This document shows positions 44,462 to 53,902 of a stretch of 64,000 nt of DNA, one piece after another. The notes below the pieces were generated by a model, which was not told the DNA's origin, ran no database searches, and saw nothing but the letters and a program-made list of their open reading frames with translations. The first letter of the stretch is position 1, and every line of letters starts with the position of its first letter. A program made the position numbers and the translations under genes. The stretch spans positions 310,001 through 374,000 of the forward strand of contig JAITLQ010000018.1 of NCBI GenBank assembly GCA_031277795.1, given 5' to 3'. The stretch comes from Arthrobacter sp. (GTDB lineage Bacteria; Actinomycetota; Actinomycetes; Actinomycetales; Micrococcaceae).

Positions 44462-45009
44462 TCAGGCCTTCTTTCCGGTGAACGCCCGCAGCGCGTTCAG
44501 CGCGCCGAGGACGACGAGTGAGATGCCGAGGAACCACCACAGGAACACGGCACCCCACAGCGGGCTGCCGAGCAGGGTGAGGCCGGCGATGACGGAGAGG
44601 AGAGCGAAGACGATCGTGAGGATCTTCGATCCGGACTGGCCGAGGGTGAAGAGCGCGGTGAAACCCTCGATCACCCACATGACGCCGACCATGATCGTGA
44701 TGAACAGCGCGAGGAACGCGGCCGATTGCTGCAGCGACGCGAAGGCGTAGGCACCCGCGAAGACGTAGAGCACCCCGAGCAGCACGTGGCCGATGCGACC
44801 GCCGGCGCCGAGACCCTTCGAGAAGAGGCCGAGCGCGGCGTACGCCAGGCCCGCGACGATCGCGTACACGGCGATCACGCCGGTGAGCGCGACCGCGGCC
44901 TTGGTCGGCCAGACGAGGACCGCGATGCCGAAGCCGACGGCCGCGAGGCCCCCGACGAGCAAGGCGAGTCTCGCGCCCCTGGGGGTGAAGTGGTGATCGT
45001 GTCGGTCAT
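44462..45009 (-). CDS. HdeD/DUF308 family membrane protein, apparent frameshift near the start
   Basis: About 175 residues with six hydrophobic segments typical of HdeD acid-resistance proteins (GVMWVIEGFTALFTL, SVIAGLTLL). The ATG at 45009 has the best ribosome-binding site in the area (TGAGGA) and reads MTDTITTSPP, but the membrane part is in another frame. Adding one C to the five-C run (plus-strand G run 44981-44985) joins them into MTDTITTSPPRGARLALLVGG, the usual family start. Without that base, translation would need a poor upstream GTG (45163) or an internal TTG. A real mutation or a base-call error is equally possible. Confidence 0.7.
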
Positions 45010-45233
45010 CGGATTCCTCAGTTCTGGTGGCACGGGTGGCATGAGCGGATGCACTCAGTGCGGCGATTCTAGCGCCGCGATGGGCCGGTAGATCCACCGT
45101 GTCTCGCGGTGGCGTGATCACGTGTCTTGGGGGGAAAACCGGGGCCCGCACGACCGCTCTCACTGCACCAGAGGTGCCGGGGCGACGGCCACCCGCAGGC
45201 GCGCCGCTCGCCGTGGAAGGCCGTGAGGAGCGA

Positions 45234-45274
45234 AAGGGCGCCAGGGCCGCACGCCGTGCGGCCCTGGCGCCCTT
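45234..45274 (-). terminator. terminator of the pspA gene
   Basis: Perfect 19-bp arms AAGGGCGCCAGGGCCGCAC / GTGCGGCCCTGGCGCCCTT with a 3-nt loop, 33 bp past the stop. Confidence 0.8.
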
Positions 45275-45307
45275 GGCGTCGCGGTGGCCCGGTGAAGCCC
45301 GGGAACG

Positions 45308-46042
45308 CTAGTTGCTCAGCTGACCCTGCGCGCCGCCGGCCTTGAGGGCGGCGAGGCGGGCCTCGATCTCGGTCTGCTCGCCGAGGTCCTGCAGCTGGTC
45401 GAACTGGGAGTCGAGGCTCGAGGCGGCCAGCTCCTGCTGACCGCGCACGCGCGCCTCCTCACGGCGGACCTTCTCCTCGAAGCGCGAGACCTCGGAGGTC
45501 GGATCCATGATGTCGATGCTCTTGACGGCGTCGTTGACGGCGGACTGGGCCTGGGCCGTCTTCTGGCGCGCGACGAGCTCGTTGCGCTTGTTCTGCAGCT
45601 CGGTGAGCTTGGACTTCATCTGCGTGAGGCCGGACTTCAGCTTCTCGACGACTTCCTCCTGGGAGGCGATCGTCGGCTCGGCCTGCTTGGCCTCGTTCTC
45701 GGAGGAGAGCTGGCGCTGCAGCGCCACCTTGGCCAGGTTGTCGAACTTGTCGGCGTCGGCGGCGTTGCCGGCGGTGCGGAACTCGTCGGCCTTCTGGGAC
45801 GCGGCGAGGGCCTTCTGGCCCCACTCGGAGGCTGCGCGAACGTCTTCGGCGTGGTCGTCCTGCAGCATGCGCAGGTTGCCGATCGTCTGGGCGATCGCGG
45901 TCTCGGCCTCGGCGATGTTGTTGCTGTAGTCGCGGACCATCTGGTCCAGCATCTTCTTGGGGTCTTCGGCCGAATCCAGCAGGGCGTTGATGTTGGCCTT
46001 GGCCAGCTGGGCGATGCGGCCAAAGATGGACTGCTTGCTCAC
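45308..46042 (-). CDS. pspA: PspA/IM30 family protein
   Basis: 244 residues, almost entirely helical coiled coil, beginning MSKQSIFGRIAQLAKANINALLDSAEDPKKMLDQM, the ESCRT-III-like PspA N-terminus whose first helix binds the membrane. GTG start follows GAAAGG. Stabilises the cytoplasmic membrane under envelope stress. Its partner in this locus is the TPM-domain gene 50 bp upstream on the same strand; no PspF or PspBC homologue is nearby. Confidence 0.92.
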   Translation of the reverse strand: MSKQSIFGRIAQLAKANINALLDSAEDPKKMLDQMVRDYSNNIAEAETAIAQTIGNLRMLQDDHAEDVRAASEWGQKALAASQKADEFRTAGNAADADKFDNLAKVALQRQLSSENEAKQAEPTIASQEEVVEKLKSGLTQMKSKLTELQNKRNELVARQKTAQAQSAVNDAVKSIDIMDPTSEVSRFEEKVRREEARVRGQQELAASSLDSQFDQLQDLGEQTEIEARLAALKAGGAQGQLSN

Positions 46043-46092
46043 GTTGTGTGCCTTTCGGTTGTTCCTGCGTCTGAAAACTGATGCGAAAGAAA

Positions 46093-48135
46093 TTAGAAGT
46101 CCCCGCCGCCGCCGTCGAAGCCGCCGAAGCCGCCCCCACCGCCAAAGTCCCCGCCGCCGCCGAAGCCGCCGAAGCCGCCGTCGCCGCCGCCGAAGATCCC
46201 TCCGTCGTTGCCCCCCGAGTGGTGGCTACCACCGGAGGCAAGAATGCTGCCGAGAATACCGCCGAGGACCGCACCGCCGACGCCGTTCATGCCGCCGAAG
46301 CCGCCACCCAGGCCGCCGCGGGCTCCGTAGCCTCCCGTACCGCCGTACTGGAAGCCCTGGACGTCCCGTTCGGCCTCGGCCGCCGCGGCATCGGCGAGCT
46401 GCTCAGCGCGCTGGGCGGAGGCGAGCGCCCGCTGCGGGTCCTGCCCGGCGGCGGCGATCGCGTCGTCGAGAAGCCTGCGTGCCTCGGCCAGGCGCGTGCG
46501 GGCCTGGGCCCCCACGCCGCCCCTGCGGGACTTCACGAAGTCCTCCGTGCCCTCGATCTTGGCCGAGGCGCTACGGATGGTGCTCTGCAGCGCCTGCGCC
46601 GCGCGGGCCGATTGCTCGGCGGCGTCGCGCACCTGCGCCAGCGGGGCATCGAGCGTGGACCGCGCCTGTTCCACCGTGGCGAGGAGGGCTACGGGGTCGG
46701 GGCGACCGGTGGAGAGCTGATCCCTCACCTGCGAGAGCGCGGTCTCGAGCGCCGACGTGGGGCCGGCCAGGCCCGGCTGATTCCCGTTGGCGAGGGCGGC
46801 CTTGGCCTGTGCGAGGTCCTGCGCGCCGGCGCGCACCGACTCGGTGAGCTGGGCCTTGGCCTCGGCGAGGCGCTGGCGAGTCGATTCGACGGCGGAGATG
46901 AGGTCCTCCGCCTGGGCCTTGGCCTGCTGGGCGGCGCGCACCTGCACGGCGGCCTCGCTCGCTCGCCCGGCCGCGGCGGCCTGCTGCGCGCCGGCGGAGG
47001 AAGACTCGATGAAGCTGAGGCGCTCCTGCGCCTGCTGCACGTTGTCTTGCACCTGGCGCACGGCCGAGTCCGCGTATTCGGCCGCCAGGCCGGCGAGCCC
47101 GTTGCGCGCCGCCTCGAGGCGCCCGGAGAGGGAGGGCAGCGCCTGGCCGAGCTCCTGCGCCAGGGCCGGGGCCGAGGCCTCCAGCCGGCGCAGCTCGTCG
47201 AACTCCTTGCTGTGGGTGTTGAGTTCGTCGTTGACCGCGTTGCAGTGCGCGATGATCTGCGTCAGCCAGTCGTACTGCTGCTGCGGGGTGTCAGGGATGT
47301 CGTCGTCGAGCTGCTGTTGCAGCTTGAAGGACTCGGCGAGCTGGCCCTTGGCCTTCTCGAGGTCGTCGCTGAACGTCTTGATCGCCGCCTCTCCGTAAGA
47401 GGCGAGCGCGAAGTTCATCTCTTGCTCGGAGGTGCGGATCGCGTCGTCCGCCTTGATGAGCAGCGGCCCGGCCTGGGTGCGCAGCTGCGCAATCTCCTCG
47501 GCCGTGGGAACGCGGCCTTGGGCCCCTCCCACCCGGCCCTGGCCGCCCCCGGCGAGGGCCTTCTTGCGCCGTGACCTCACGAAGAGGAAGACGCCGACAC
47601 CAACGATGACAAGGATGATGAGCGGGGTCATCAGCGAAAAGCCCGATCCGGAGGAGTTGGAGGTGGAGCCGCCGTAGGCCTTGATGGCGGCCTGAACCGC
47701 GCCGACCCAGTCGTTGCTGCGCAGCTTGTCACCCACGGCCGAGGTGGCCTGGGCGTTGTACCTGGATAACGAGGACGTGCTGTCGGCGGAGACGATGTAC
47801 TTGCGGGCATCCGTGGCGACCGCCAAGATCACGTGCTTGGAGTTGTTGAAGCCGTTCTTGGTGCCGACGGCGTTGGCCCACTTCGCGGCGTCTTCCGGGT
47901 TGGTGAACTCGTCAACAAAGATCACGTGGAGGGCGTTGCCGGTCTTGGCCTGAAAATCGTCGACGTCCTTCTGGAGGTCCGCCTTGGCCGAGCCGAGGAC
48001 ATTCGACTGATCGATGATCGCGGAGCCATTGAGGCTGACGGGATCGGTCGCGAACGCGGGCGAGGCCGCGCCCAGGCTGATCCCCACCGCCGCCGCCATG
48101 GCCAGCAAGCTGCGTCGAAGTCGGTGTGTTGGCAC
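46093..48135 (-). CDS. TPM-domain membrane protein with coiled coil and Gly-rich tail
   Basis: 680 residues from GTG 48135 with GGAGG upstream. Signal peptide cleaved after AFA (29). TPM (TLP18.3/Psb32/MOLO-1) domain at about 40-155, outside the membrane; TM helix 168-187; then a long Ala/Gln/Glu coiled coil on the cytoplasmic side and a Gly/Phe-rich tail (GGFGGGGDF repeats). TPM domains occur in membrane-repair and stress proteins. Likely same operon as pspA. Confidence 0.88.
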   Translation of the reverse strand: MPTHRLRRSLLAMAAAVGISLGAASPAFATDPVSLNGSAIIDQSNVLGSAKADLQKDVDDFQAKTGNALHVIFVDEFTNPEDAAKWANAVGTKNGFNNSKHVILAVATDARKYIVSADSTSSLSRYNAQATSAVGDKLRSNDWVGAVQAAIKAYGGSTSNSSGSGFSLMTPLIILVIVGVGVFLFVRSRRKKALAGGGQGRVGGAQGRVPTAEEIAQLRTQAGPLLIKADDAIRTSEQEMNFALASYGEAAIKTFSDDLEKAKGQLAESFKLQQQLDDDIPDTPQQQYDWLTQIIAHCNAVNDELNTHSKEFDELRRLEASAPALAQELGQALPSLSGRLEAARNGLAGLAAEYADSAVRQVQDNVQQAQERLSFIESSSAGAQQAAAAGRASEAAVQVRAAQQAKAQAEDLISAVESTRQRLAEAKAQLTESVRAGAQDLAQAKAALANGNQPGLAGPTSALETALSQVRDQLSTGRPDPVALLATVEQARSTLDAPLAQVRDAAEQSARAAQALQSTIRSASAKIEGTEDFVKSRRGGVGAQARTRLAEARRLLDDAIAAAGQDPQRALASAQRAEQLADAAAAEAERDVQGFQYGGTGGYGARGGLGGGFGGMNGVGGAVLGGILGSILASGGSHHSGGNDGGIFGGGDGGFGGFGGGGDFGGGGGFGGFDGGGGDF

Positions 48136-48206
48136 GTGTCCTCCGTTCAGGACCCGAGACGCTGGGGCGCGTCGCGGCATCCGCCTTGATCCGATCCTAG
48201 GAAAGC

Positions 48207-48226
48207 CGGTGGACGAACGTCCACCG
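48207..48226. promoter_or_regulatory. 20-bp palindrome, candidate operator
   Basis: CGGTGGACG AA CGTCCACCG, perfect 9-bp arms with a two-base centre, in the 250-bp divergent region between the TPM and HtrA genes. Too short-centred for a terminator, the right size for a dimeric repressor. Confidence 0.35.
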
Positions 48227-48385
48227 CGACATGTCTGCCGAACGCGAAATGTAGAGGCGGGGCGGGGCCGGGTGGCGCCGCGCGGCAGGCGTTTGGATAG
48301 GCTCGCCTCACGCAGCACGTCCAGCGCGCCGTGGGAAAGGCCTCCGTCGGCCTGGCCACGCAGGACGGCACCCGAGAGGAACAGC

Positions 48386-49957
48386 ATGAGCGAGCACCCA
48401 GGGCACGACGACGCGGGGCGCGGGCAGGCGCCGGAGCCCCCCGCCCAGGAGCCATCACCGGCCCCGGCCCAGGAGCCCTCACCCGCCGCCGACCAAGCGC
48501 GGACGCAGGCGATCGAGGCGCAGGCCTCGCCGACGCTGGCGTTGCCGGGGCTGCCGCTGCGCGGCGAGCCGGAAGCACCGGGCGCGGCCGCCCCGGCGGG
48601 TGGCGCACAGCCGAGCCCCGCCCAGCCGAGCCCCGCCCCAGCGGGCGCCGCGTCGGTGCCCGCCTATCGGCCGGACGCCGGCCACCACAATCCCTACGCC
48701 GCTTACGTCGCCGCCCCGCAGGGCGCCCAGGCGCAGGCGGTCCCCGACGCGTACCCCGGCGCCTGGACCAGGCCGAGCGAGGCGCCCGAGCGGCCGGTCG
48801 GCGTGCGCCGCGGCTGGGGTCCGGCGCTCGTGGCCGGCGCGGTGGCGGGCGCCCTCGTGGGCGGCGTCGTGGGCTGGGGCGCCTCGGCCCTGGCCAAGCC
48901 GCAGGTGATCTCCTCCTCCGGCGGCGTGGTGATCCAGAATCCGCAGTCGGCCACGAGCGTCACAGCAGCGGCGGCCAAGGCGCTCCCCTCGGTCGTCACG
49001 ATCTCGGTCACGCGGGGGAGCACGGGCGGCTCCGGCTCCGGGATTGTCGTGGATGACGACGGCCACATCCTGACCAACCAGCACGTCGCCACGCTGGCCG
49101 GCGCCACGGCTCAGGGCACGATCGACGTCATGACGAGCGATGGCAGGGTGCTCCCCGCCAAGCTCGTGGGGCAGGCCCCGCTCTACGACCTGGCGGTGTT
49201 GAAGGTCGACGGCGCAGGCCTCACCCCCGCGGCGTGGGCCGACCTCGACAAACTCAACGTCGGCGACGTGGCGGTGGCGATCGGCGCGCCGCTCGGCCTG
49301 CCCAACTCCGTCTCCAACGGCGTCGTGTCAAACCTCGATCGCTCGATCCCGGTGGCCTCTTCCGCCGTCGACGAGTCCGAAAGCAGCGCGGAGGGAGACG
49401 ATCGTTTTTCGCTCCCCGACCAGGACGGCTCGTCCTCGAGCGCCAAGGGACAGGTCTCGCTCAACGTCATTCAGACGGACGCCTCGATCAACCACGGCAA
49501 CTCGGGCGGCGCGCTCGTGAACGCCGCAGGCGAGCTGATCGGCGTCAACGTGGCCATCTATTCGCCCACCGAGCAAGGTGGCAGCGTGGGCATCGGCTTC
49601 GCCATCCGTGGAGACATCGCCCAGCGCGTGGCCACCGAGCTCATCGAGACCGGCAAGGCCTCCCACGGCAAGCTCGGGGTCTCCATCCGTTCGGCGCCCG
49701 TCGACGACAATGGAGCAGGGACCGGGTTCACTGACGGTGCCACCGTCGCCGATGTGCCTTCGGGCTCCGCCGCCGCCCGCGCCGGGCTGCGCGCAGGTGA
49801 CGTCATCGTGAAGGTGGGGGACAAGCGCACGATCGACGCCACGGATGTGACGGCCACCGTGCGGTCCTACGCCGCCGGGACCGAGGTTCCCATCACGGTG
49901 CGCCGAGGGGGCGCGGAGACGGTCGTCAAGGTCACCCTGGACGAGGCGAGCTCGTAG
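48386..49957 (+). CDS. HtrA/DegP-like serine protease with PDZ domain
   Basis: 523 residues from ATG 48386 with AGAGGAAC upstream. A Pro/Ala-rich cytoplasmic N-terminus of about 145 residues, one TM helix (about 150-172), then an S1C trypsin domain with the triad H233 (NQHVAT), D268 (YDLAVLK), S373 (GNSGGAL), and a C-terminal PDZ domain. Between D268 and S373 there is an acidic insert (DESESSAEGDDRFSLPDQDGSSS). Protein quality control outside the membrane. Confidence 0.93.
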   Translation: MSEHPGHDDAGRGQAPEPPAQEPSPAPAQEPSPAADQARTQAIEAQASPTLALPGLPLRGEPEAPGAAAPAGGAQPSPAQPSPAPAGAASVPAYRPDAGHHNPYAAYVAAPQGAQAQAVPDAYPGAWTRPSEAPERPVGVRRGWGPALVAGAVAGALVGGVVGWGASALAKPQVISSSGGVVIQNPQSATSVTAAAAKALPSVVTISVTRGSTGGSGSGIVVDDDGHILTNQHVATLAGATAQGTIDVMTSDGRVLPAKLVGQAPLYDLAVLKVDGAGLTPAAWADLDKLNVGDVAVAIGAPLGLPNSVSNGVVSNLDRSIPVASSAVDESESSAEGDDRFSLPDQDGSSSSAKGQVSLNVIQTDASINHGNSGGALVNAAGELIGVNVAIYSPTEQGGSVGIGFAIRGDIAQRVATELIETGKASHGKLGVSIRSAPVDDNGAGTGFTDGATVADVPSGSAAARAGLRAGDVIVKVGDKRTIDATDVTATVRSYAAGTEVPITVRRGGAETVVKVTLDEASS

Positions 49958-50054
49958 GCGAGCCGCGCCGTAACGCGGATACCATGGGAAAACCGTGTTC
50001 TAAGGCACCAGCGCCCGCGCTGACGCCGGATTCGACGGAAGTGGAAAGGAAACG

Positions 50055-50870
50055 ATGAGCAAGTCATCGGGAGCACCCTTGAAGGTGCTCGTCCTGGTGA
50101 AGTACGTGCCGGACGCCCAGTTCCCGCGGCACTTTGGCCCGGATCAGCGCCTTGTGCGCGAGGAGTCGATCCTCTCCGAGCTGGACGAGTACGCCGTGGA
50201 GGCGGCTCTCGCCATCAGTGAGGCGCACGGCGGGGAGAAGGTTTCGCCCGTCGCTGTGCTGACGATCGGCCGGCCGGAGGCCGCCGCGGCGGTGAAGAAG
50301 GCCCTGCAGATGGGGGCGGCGAACGGCGTCCACGTGAACGACGACGCGATCGCCGGCTCGGATGCCCTGGCGACCTCCCGCGTGCTCGAGGCCGCCGTGC
50401 GGCGCCTCGCCCCCGATCTGGTCGTGACCGGCATGAGCTCGACCGACGCCGAGACCGGCGTGTTGCCCTCGATGCTCGCCGCCCGCCTCGGCTGGCCGCA
50501 GCTGACCCTGGCCTCCGGCGAGGTGGGCGTGTCTGAGGACGGCGCGGTGCTCACCGCCCGCCGCGACGAGGACGCCGAGGTCCTGGTGCTCAGCGCCGGC
50601 CTGCCGGCCGTCCTGTCCGTCACGGACCAGGCCAACGAGCCCCGCTACCCCAACTTCAAGTCGATCCTCGGCGCGCGCAAGAAGCCGGTGCAGACCCTCG
50701 GCCTCGCAGAGCTGGGCCTGGACGCCGCCCTCGTTGGCGCGTCCGGATCGGCCGTGAGCGTCCTCGAGGCAGGCGACGCGCCGGCCAGGGCGGTCGGCCG
50801 CGTCATCGTCGATGACGGGCAGGCCGGCGTGGCGCTGGTCGACTTCTTGGCCGAGCGAAACCTCATCTAG
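50055..50870 (+). CDS. etfB: electron transfer flavoprotein beta subunit
   Basis: 271 residues, ATG with GGAAAGGAAACG upstream. Begins KVLVLVKYVPDAQFPRHF and contains the beta-subunit signature DEYAVEAALAI and the AMP-binding loop region. Together with EtfA it shuttles electrons from FAD dehydrogenases to the respiratory chain. TACCAT at about 49980 could be the -10, leaving a ~65-nt leader. Confidence 0.94.
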   Translation: MSKSSGAPLKVLVLVKYVPDAQFPRHFGPDQRLVREESILSELDEYAVEAALAISEAHGGEKVSPVAVLTIGRPEAAAAVKKALQMGAANGVHVNDDAIAGSDALATSRVLEAAVRRLAPDLVVTGMSSTDAETGVLPSMLAARLGWPQLTLASGEVGVSEDGAVLTARRDEDAEVLVLSAGLPAVLSVTDQANEPRYPNFKSILGARKKPVQTLGLAELGLDAALVGASGSAVSVLEAGDAPARAVGRVIVDDGQAGVALVDFLAERNLI

Positions 50871-50882
50871 GGCGGGGACACC

Positions 50883-51821
50883 ATGAGCACCATCTTGTAC
50901 TTCGACGCGCTGGCCGACGCCCCAGGCGCCGCGCAGCGCGAGCTGATCGCCGCCGGCCTCGCCCTGGGCGAGCCCACCGTGGTTCTCGGCACCGCGCCGT
51001 CCGAAAAGGCCTTGGCCGCCCTCGGCGCGCTGGGCGTGGGCCGCGTGCTGACGCCGGAGGCAGACGCCTCTGGCTCGCTCGCGCTGGCCCAGGCCGACGC
51101 GCTGCTGGCCGCCGTGCGCGAACTGGCCCCGCGCGCCGTCCTCTCCACCGCGACGCCGCGCGAGACCGAGGTCTTGGCCCGCGCGGCCGCGCTGTCCGAG
51201 TCGGGCATCATCACGGGCGTGACGCAGCTCGACGCCGAGCTGCGGGCCGGGAAGTCGGTCCTGGCCGGCGCCGGCCGTTCCGTGGCCCAGGCGAACACCC
51301 CCACGGTCTTCCTCACGCTCAAGCCGGGGGCGTGGCAGGCGCCGGCTCAGGTGCAGCCCGTCGAGGCGGCGCTGGGCAGGCTCGCGACCGCGCCCCGCGC
51401 CGGGGCCGTCATCACGGCCAGGACCCAGCGCACGCGGGGCGGTCGCCCCGACGTCGCCGATGCAGCAGTGGTGGTCTCCGGCGGGCGCGGCACGGACGGC
51501 GACTTTGCCGCCGTCGAGGAACTGGCCGACGCGCTCGGGGCGGCCGTCGGGGCCTCCCGCGTCGCGGCGGACGCCGGCTGGGTGGGGCACGAGCTGCAGG
51601 TGGGCCAGACCGGCAAGACGGTCTCGCCGCAGCTCTACGTCGCCGCCGGCATCTCGGGCGCCGTGCAGCACCTGGCCGGCATGCGCACCTCAGGGACCAT
51701 CGTCGCCGTGAACACCGACGAGGACGCCCCCATCTTCGAGATCGCCGATCTGGGGATCGTCGGGCGCCTGGAGGACGTGCTGCCGCAGGCGGCAGCGGAG
51801 ATCAGGGCACGCAAGGCATGA
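50883..51821 (+). CDS. etfA: electron transfer flavoprotein alpha subunit
   Basis: 312 residues. The C-terminal FAD domain has the family segment [27 protein letters not shown] and [18 protein letters not shown]. Starts 12 bp after etfB and its stop overlaps the PIG-L ATG. Confidence 0.94.
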   Translation: MSTILYFDALADAPGAAQRELIAAGLALGEPTVVLGTAPSEKALAALGALGVGRVLTPEADASGSLALAQADALLAAVRELAPRAVLSTATPRETEVLARAAALSESGIITGVTQLDAELRAGKSVLAGAGRSVAQANTPTVFLTLKPGAWQAPAQVQPVEAALGRLATAPRAGAVITARTQRTRGGRPDVADAAVVVSGGRGTDGDFAAVEELADALGAAVGASRVAADAGWVGHELQVGQTGKTVSPQLYVAAGISGAVQHLAGMRTSGTIVAVNTDEDAPIFEIADLGIVGRLEDVLPQAAAEIRARKA

Positions 51822-52633
51822 ACGAGCAGAACCAGGCGGCCGTCCGTGAACACCACGGGCGGCCGTCGCCGCGTGAGGCCAGCCTCGCAGCCGACGTCCC
51901 GGACGGGGTCGACACCGTCGTGGCCTTGGGCGCCCACCCGGACGACATCGACTTCGGGGCGGCCGGCACCTTGGCCCGCTGGGCCGAAGCCGGTGTGAGC
52001 ATCCACTACGTCGTCATGACCAAGGGCGACGCCGGCGGCTTTGACCCGGAGGATCGAGACGGCATGGAGGCGCGGCGCCGAGAGGAGCAGGAGGGCGCGG
52101 CACGCGCCGTCGGCGCGCTCTCGGTGCGCGTCTGGGAGGAGGCCGACGGCCACCTGACGCCGAGCGATCGACTCCAGCGCGACGTCGTGCGGGTCCTGAG
52201 GGAACTGCGCCCCCAGCTCGTGCTCGCCCCGCACCCCGAGCGGGACTACGAGCGCTATCAGCGCTCGCACCCCGATCACCTGGCGTGCGGCGAGATCGTC
52301 GCGCGGGCCGTCTACCCGGCGTTGGAGAATCCCTTCGCCTACCCCGAGCTGCAGGAGCAGGGTCTGCTCGCCTACCGCCTGCGCCACCTGTGGTTCTACG
52401 GCGCCCCCGCGGCGAGGGAGAACCGGCTCGTGGACGTGAGCGCCCAGCTGCCAACCAAGCTGCTCGCGCTGCGCTCGCACCTGAGCCAGCACCCCGACGT
52501 GGGGGCCATGGAGGCCTTCGTGACGAGGCAGCTGCGCGCGCAGGGGGAGCGGGGCGGGCTCGGCCTGGACGTGGCGGCCGAGGCCTTCCACGCGACCGAG
52601 GTCAACACCGCAGAGACCATCGCCGGCTTCTGA
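51818..52633 (+). CDS. PIG-L family deacetylase
   Basis: 271 residues. [18 protein letters not shown] carries the zinc-binding HPDD, with a second His in the [12 protein letters not shown] segment. PIG-L enzymes remove N-acetyl from GlcNAc derivatives (MshB, Mca, GlcNAc-PI); this one has no visible mycothiol partners around it, so the substrate is open. Translationally coupled to etfA. Confidence 0.88.
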   Translation: MNEQNQAAVREHHGRPSPREASLAADVPDGVDTVVALGAHPDDIDFGAAGTLARWAEAGVSIHYVVMTKGDAGGFDPEDRDGMEARRREEQEGAARAVGALSVRVWEEADGHLTPSDRLQRDVVRVLRELRPQLVLAPHPERDYERYQRSHPDHLACGEIVARAVYPALENPFAYPELQEQGLLAYRLRHLWFYGAPAARENRLVDVSAQLPTKLLALRSHLSQHPDVGAMEAFVTRQLRAQGERGGLGLDVAAEAFHATEVNTAETIAGF

Positions 52634-52686
52634 GGTCCGGGCCGCGGTGCGCCTGCGGCCGCGCCCAACGCACAAGGCGCCCCTCA

Positions 52687-52728
52687 CGCACCAGGGGAGA
52701 CCAGCTTGAGCTGGTCTCCCCTGGTGCG
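52687..52728. terminator. bidirectional terminator after the PIG-L gene
   Basis: Perfect 19-bp arms CGCACCAGGGGAGACCAGC / GCTGGTCTCCCCTGGTGCG with a four-base loop, between convergent genes. Confidence 0.8.
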
Positions 52729-52767
52729 TTGCGGTCGTGGACTCGCCGCCGGCGGTCCCCGGCCCGC

Positions 52768-53355
52768 CTACTGGCCGTCGGTGCCCGTCGCCGACGCGCC
52801 GCCGTCGCCCTGCAGGACGAACTCGGCGAGGTCGTCCTCGCCGGGGGACTGCTCGCCGCCGGCGGCCACCTGGGTGACGTGCACGGAGACGATGTCCTTG
52901 AGTCCTTGGTAGCCGAACCAGGTGTCACCGGGTTCGCGGCCGAGCAGGCCGGCGATGTCCATCGTCTGGCCCAGCGAGTTGGTGGTCACCGCCACCTGGT
53001 ACTCCATGTTGTTCGGAGCGGTCGGCAGGCCCTCGAGCTGCACGGCGTAGGCGTCCTTGGAAGCGGAGTACACGAGGTTGATTCTGCCGCCGGACGCTTC
53101 GGCGCTCATGGCCTTGGCGTCCTTGGCCTCTCGCACCTCCTTGGCCAGGGAGGTGTTCGCGTGGTTGGCCGCCGGATCGGAGGTCAGCGAGGTGATGCCG
53201 ACGATCGCGAGCACGAGGACCACGAGGCCGGCCACGACAAAGAGCCAACGGGCCGGCCCGCGGCGCAGGCGGCTCGTCTCTTCGTCGGCCACGTCGTCGA
53301 GCAGGTCGAGGCCGTGCAGTTCGTCGTTGCCCTCGGCAGGGGGGTGGATGCTCAT
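52768..53355 (-). CDS. RskA-like anti-sigma factor domain membrane protein
   Basis: 195 residues from ATG 53355 (AGGAAG upstream; an upstream in-frame start exists). A TM helix at about residues 38-60 (ARWLFVVAGLVVLVLAIVGIT) divides a ~37-residue acidic N-terminus from an outside domain resembling the RskA C-terminal domain (AVQLEGLPTAPNNMEYQVAVTTNS, TWFGYQGLKDIVSVHVT). The cytoplasmic part is too short for a full zinc anti-sigma domain and no sigma factor gene adjoins it. Function uncertain. Confidence 0.65.
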   Translation of the reverse strand: MSIHPPAEGNDELHGLDLLDDVADEETSRLRRGPARWLFVVAGLVVLVLAIVGITSLTSDPAANHANTSLAKEVREAKDAKAMSAEASGGRINLVYSASKDAYAVQLEGLPTAPNNMEYQVAVTTNSLGQTMDIAGLLGREPGDTWFGYQGLKDIVSVHVTQVAAGGEQSPGEDDLAEFVLQGDGGASATGTDGQ

Positions 53356-53381
53356 GTTGCTTCCTTCTCTCTCCACGCTCT

Positions 53382-53861
53382 CTACACGCCGTGCGGCGCT
53401 GAAGCACCGGCGAAGCCCAGCTGGCGCCAGGCCTCGTACAGGGCAATCGAGGCCGAATTGGCCAGGTTGAGGGAGCGGCGCGAGGGCCGCATGGGTAGGT
53501 AGACCATCTCGTCGATGCGGGGGTGGGCCCGTTCTTCCTCGTTCAGGCCCGTTGATTCCTTGCCGAAGAGCAGGATGTCGTCCTCGCGGTAGGAGATCTG
53601 GGTGTGGCCCACCGTGCCGTCCGGCTCAAACGCAAGCACGCGGCCGGGCCCCAGCGCCTCGAAGCACGCATCGAGCGAGGGGTGGACGCTCACGTGTGCG
53701 AGGTCGTGATAGTCGAGGCCTGCGCGGCGTAGCTTGGCATCGGAGAGGTCGAAGCCGAGTGGCTCGACCAGATGCAGCTCCGCCCCGGTGACGGCGGCGA
53801 GCCGGATGGCGTTGCCGGTATTGCCGGGGATTTCCGGGGTATTGAAGACGATGCGGAACAC
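53382..53861 (-). CDS. trmL: tRNA (cytidine/uridine-34 2'-O)-methyltransferase TrmL
   Basis: 159 residues from GTG 53861, fixed by a TAGACT -10 seven bases upstream and by the family start MFRIVFxxPEIPGNTGN. SPOUT fold with the knot segments LLFGKESTGL and LPMRPSRRSLNLANSASIALYE. Methylates the wobble ribose of tRNA-Leu isoacceptors. Confidence 0.93.
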   Translation of the reverse strand: MFRIVFNTPEIPGNTGNAIRLAAVTGAELHLVEPLGFDLSDAKLRRAGLDYHDLAHVSVHPSLDACFEALGPGRVLAFEPDGTVGHTQISYREDDILLFGKESTGLNEEERAHPRIDEMVYLPMRPSRRSLNLANSASIALYEAWRQLGFAGASAPHGV

Positions 53862-53868
53862 GTGAGCA

Positions 53869-53874
53869 AGTCTA
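53869..53874 (-). promoter_or_regulatory. -10 element of trmL (leaderless)
   Basis: TAGACT on the minus strand, seven bases before GTG. Confidence 0.4.
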
Positions 53875-53902
53875 GCTTTGGTCACGGCTTGGTCACGACA
53901 CC

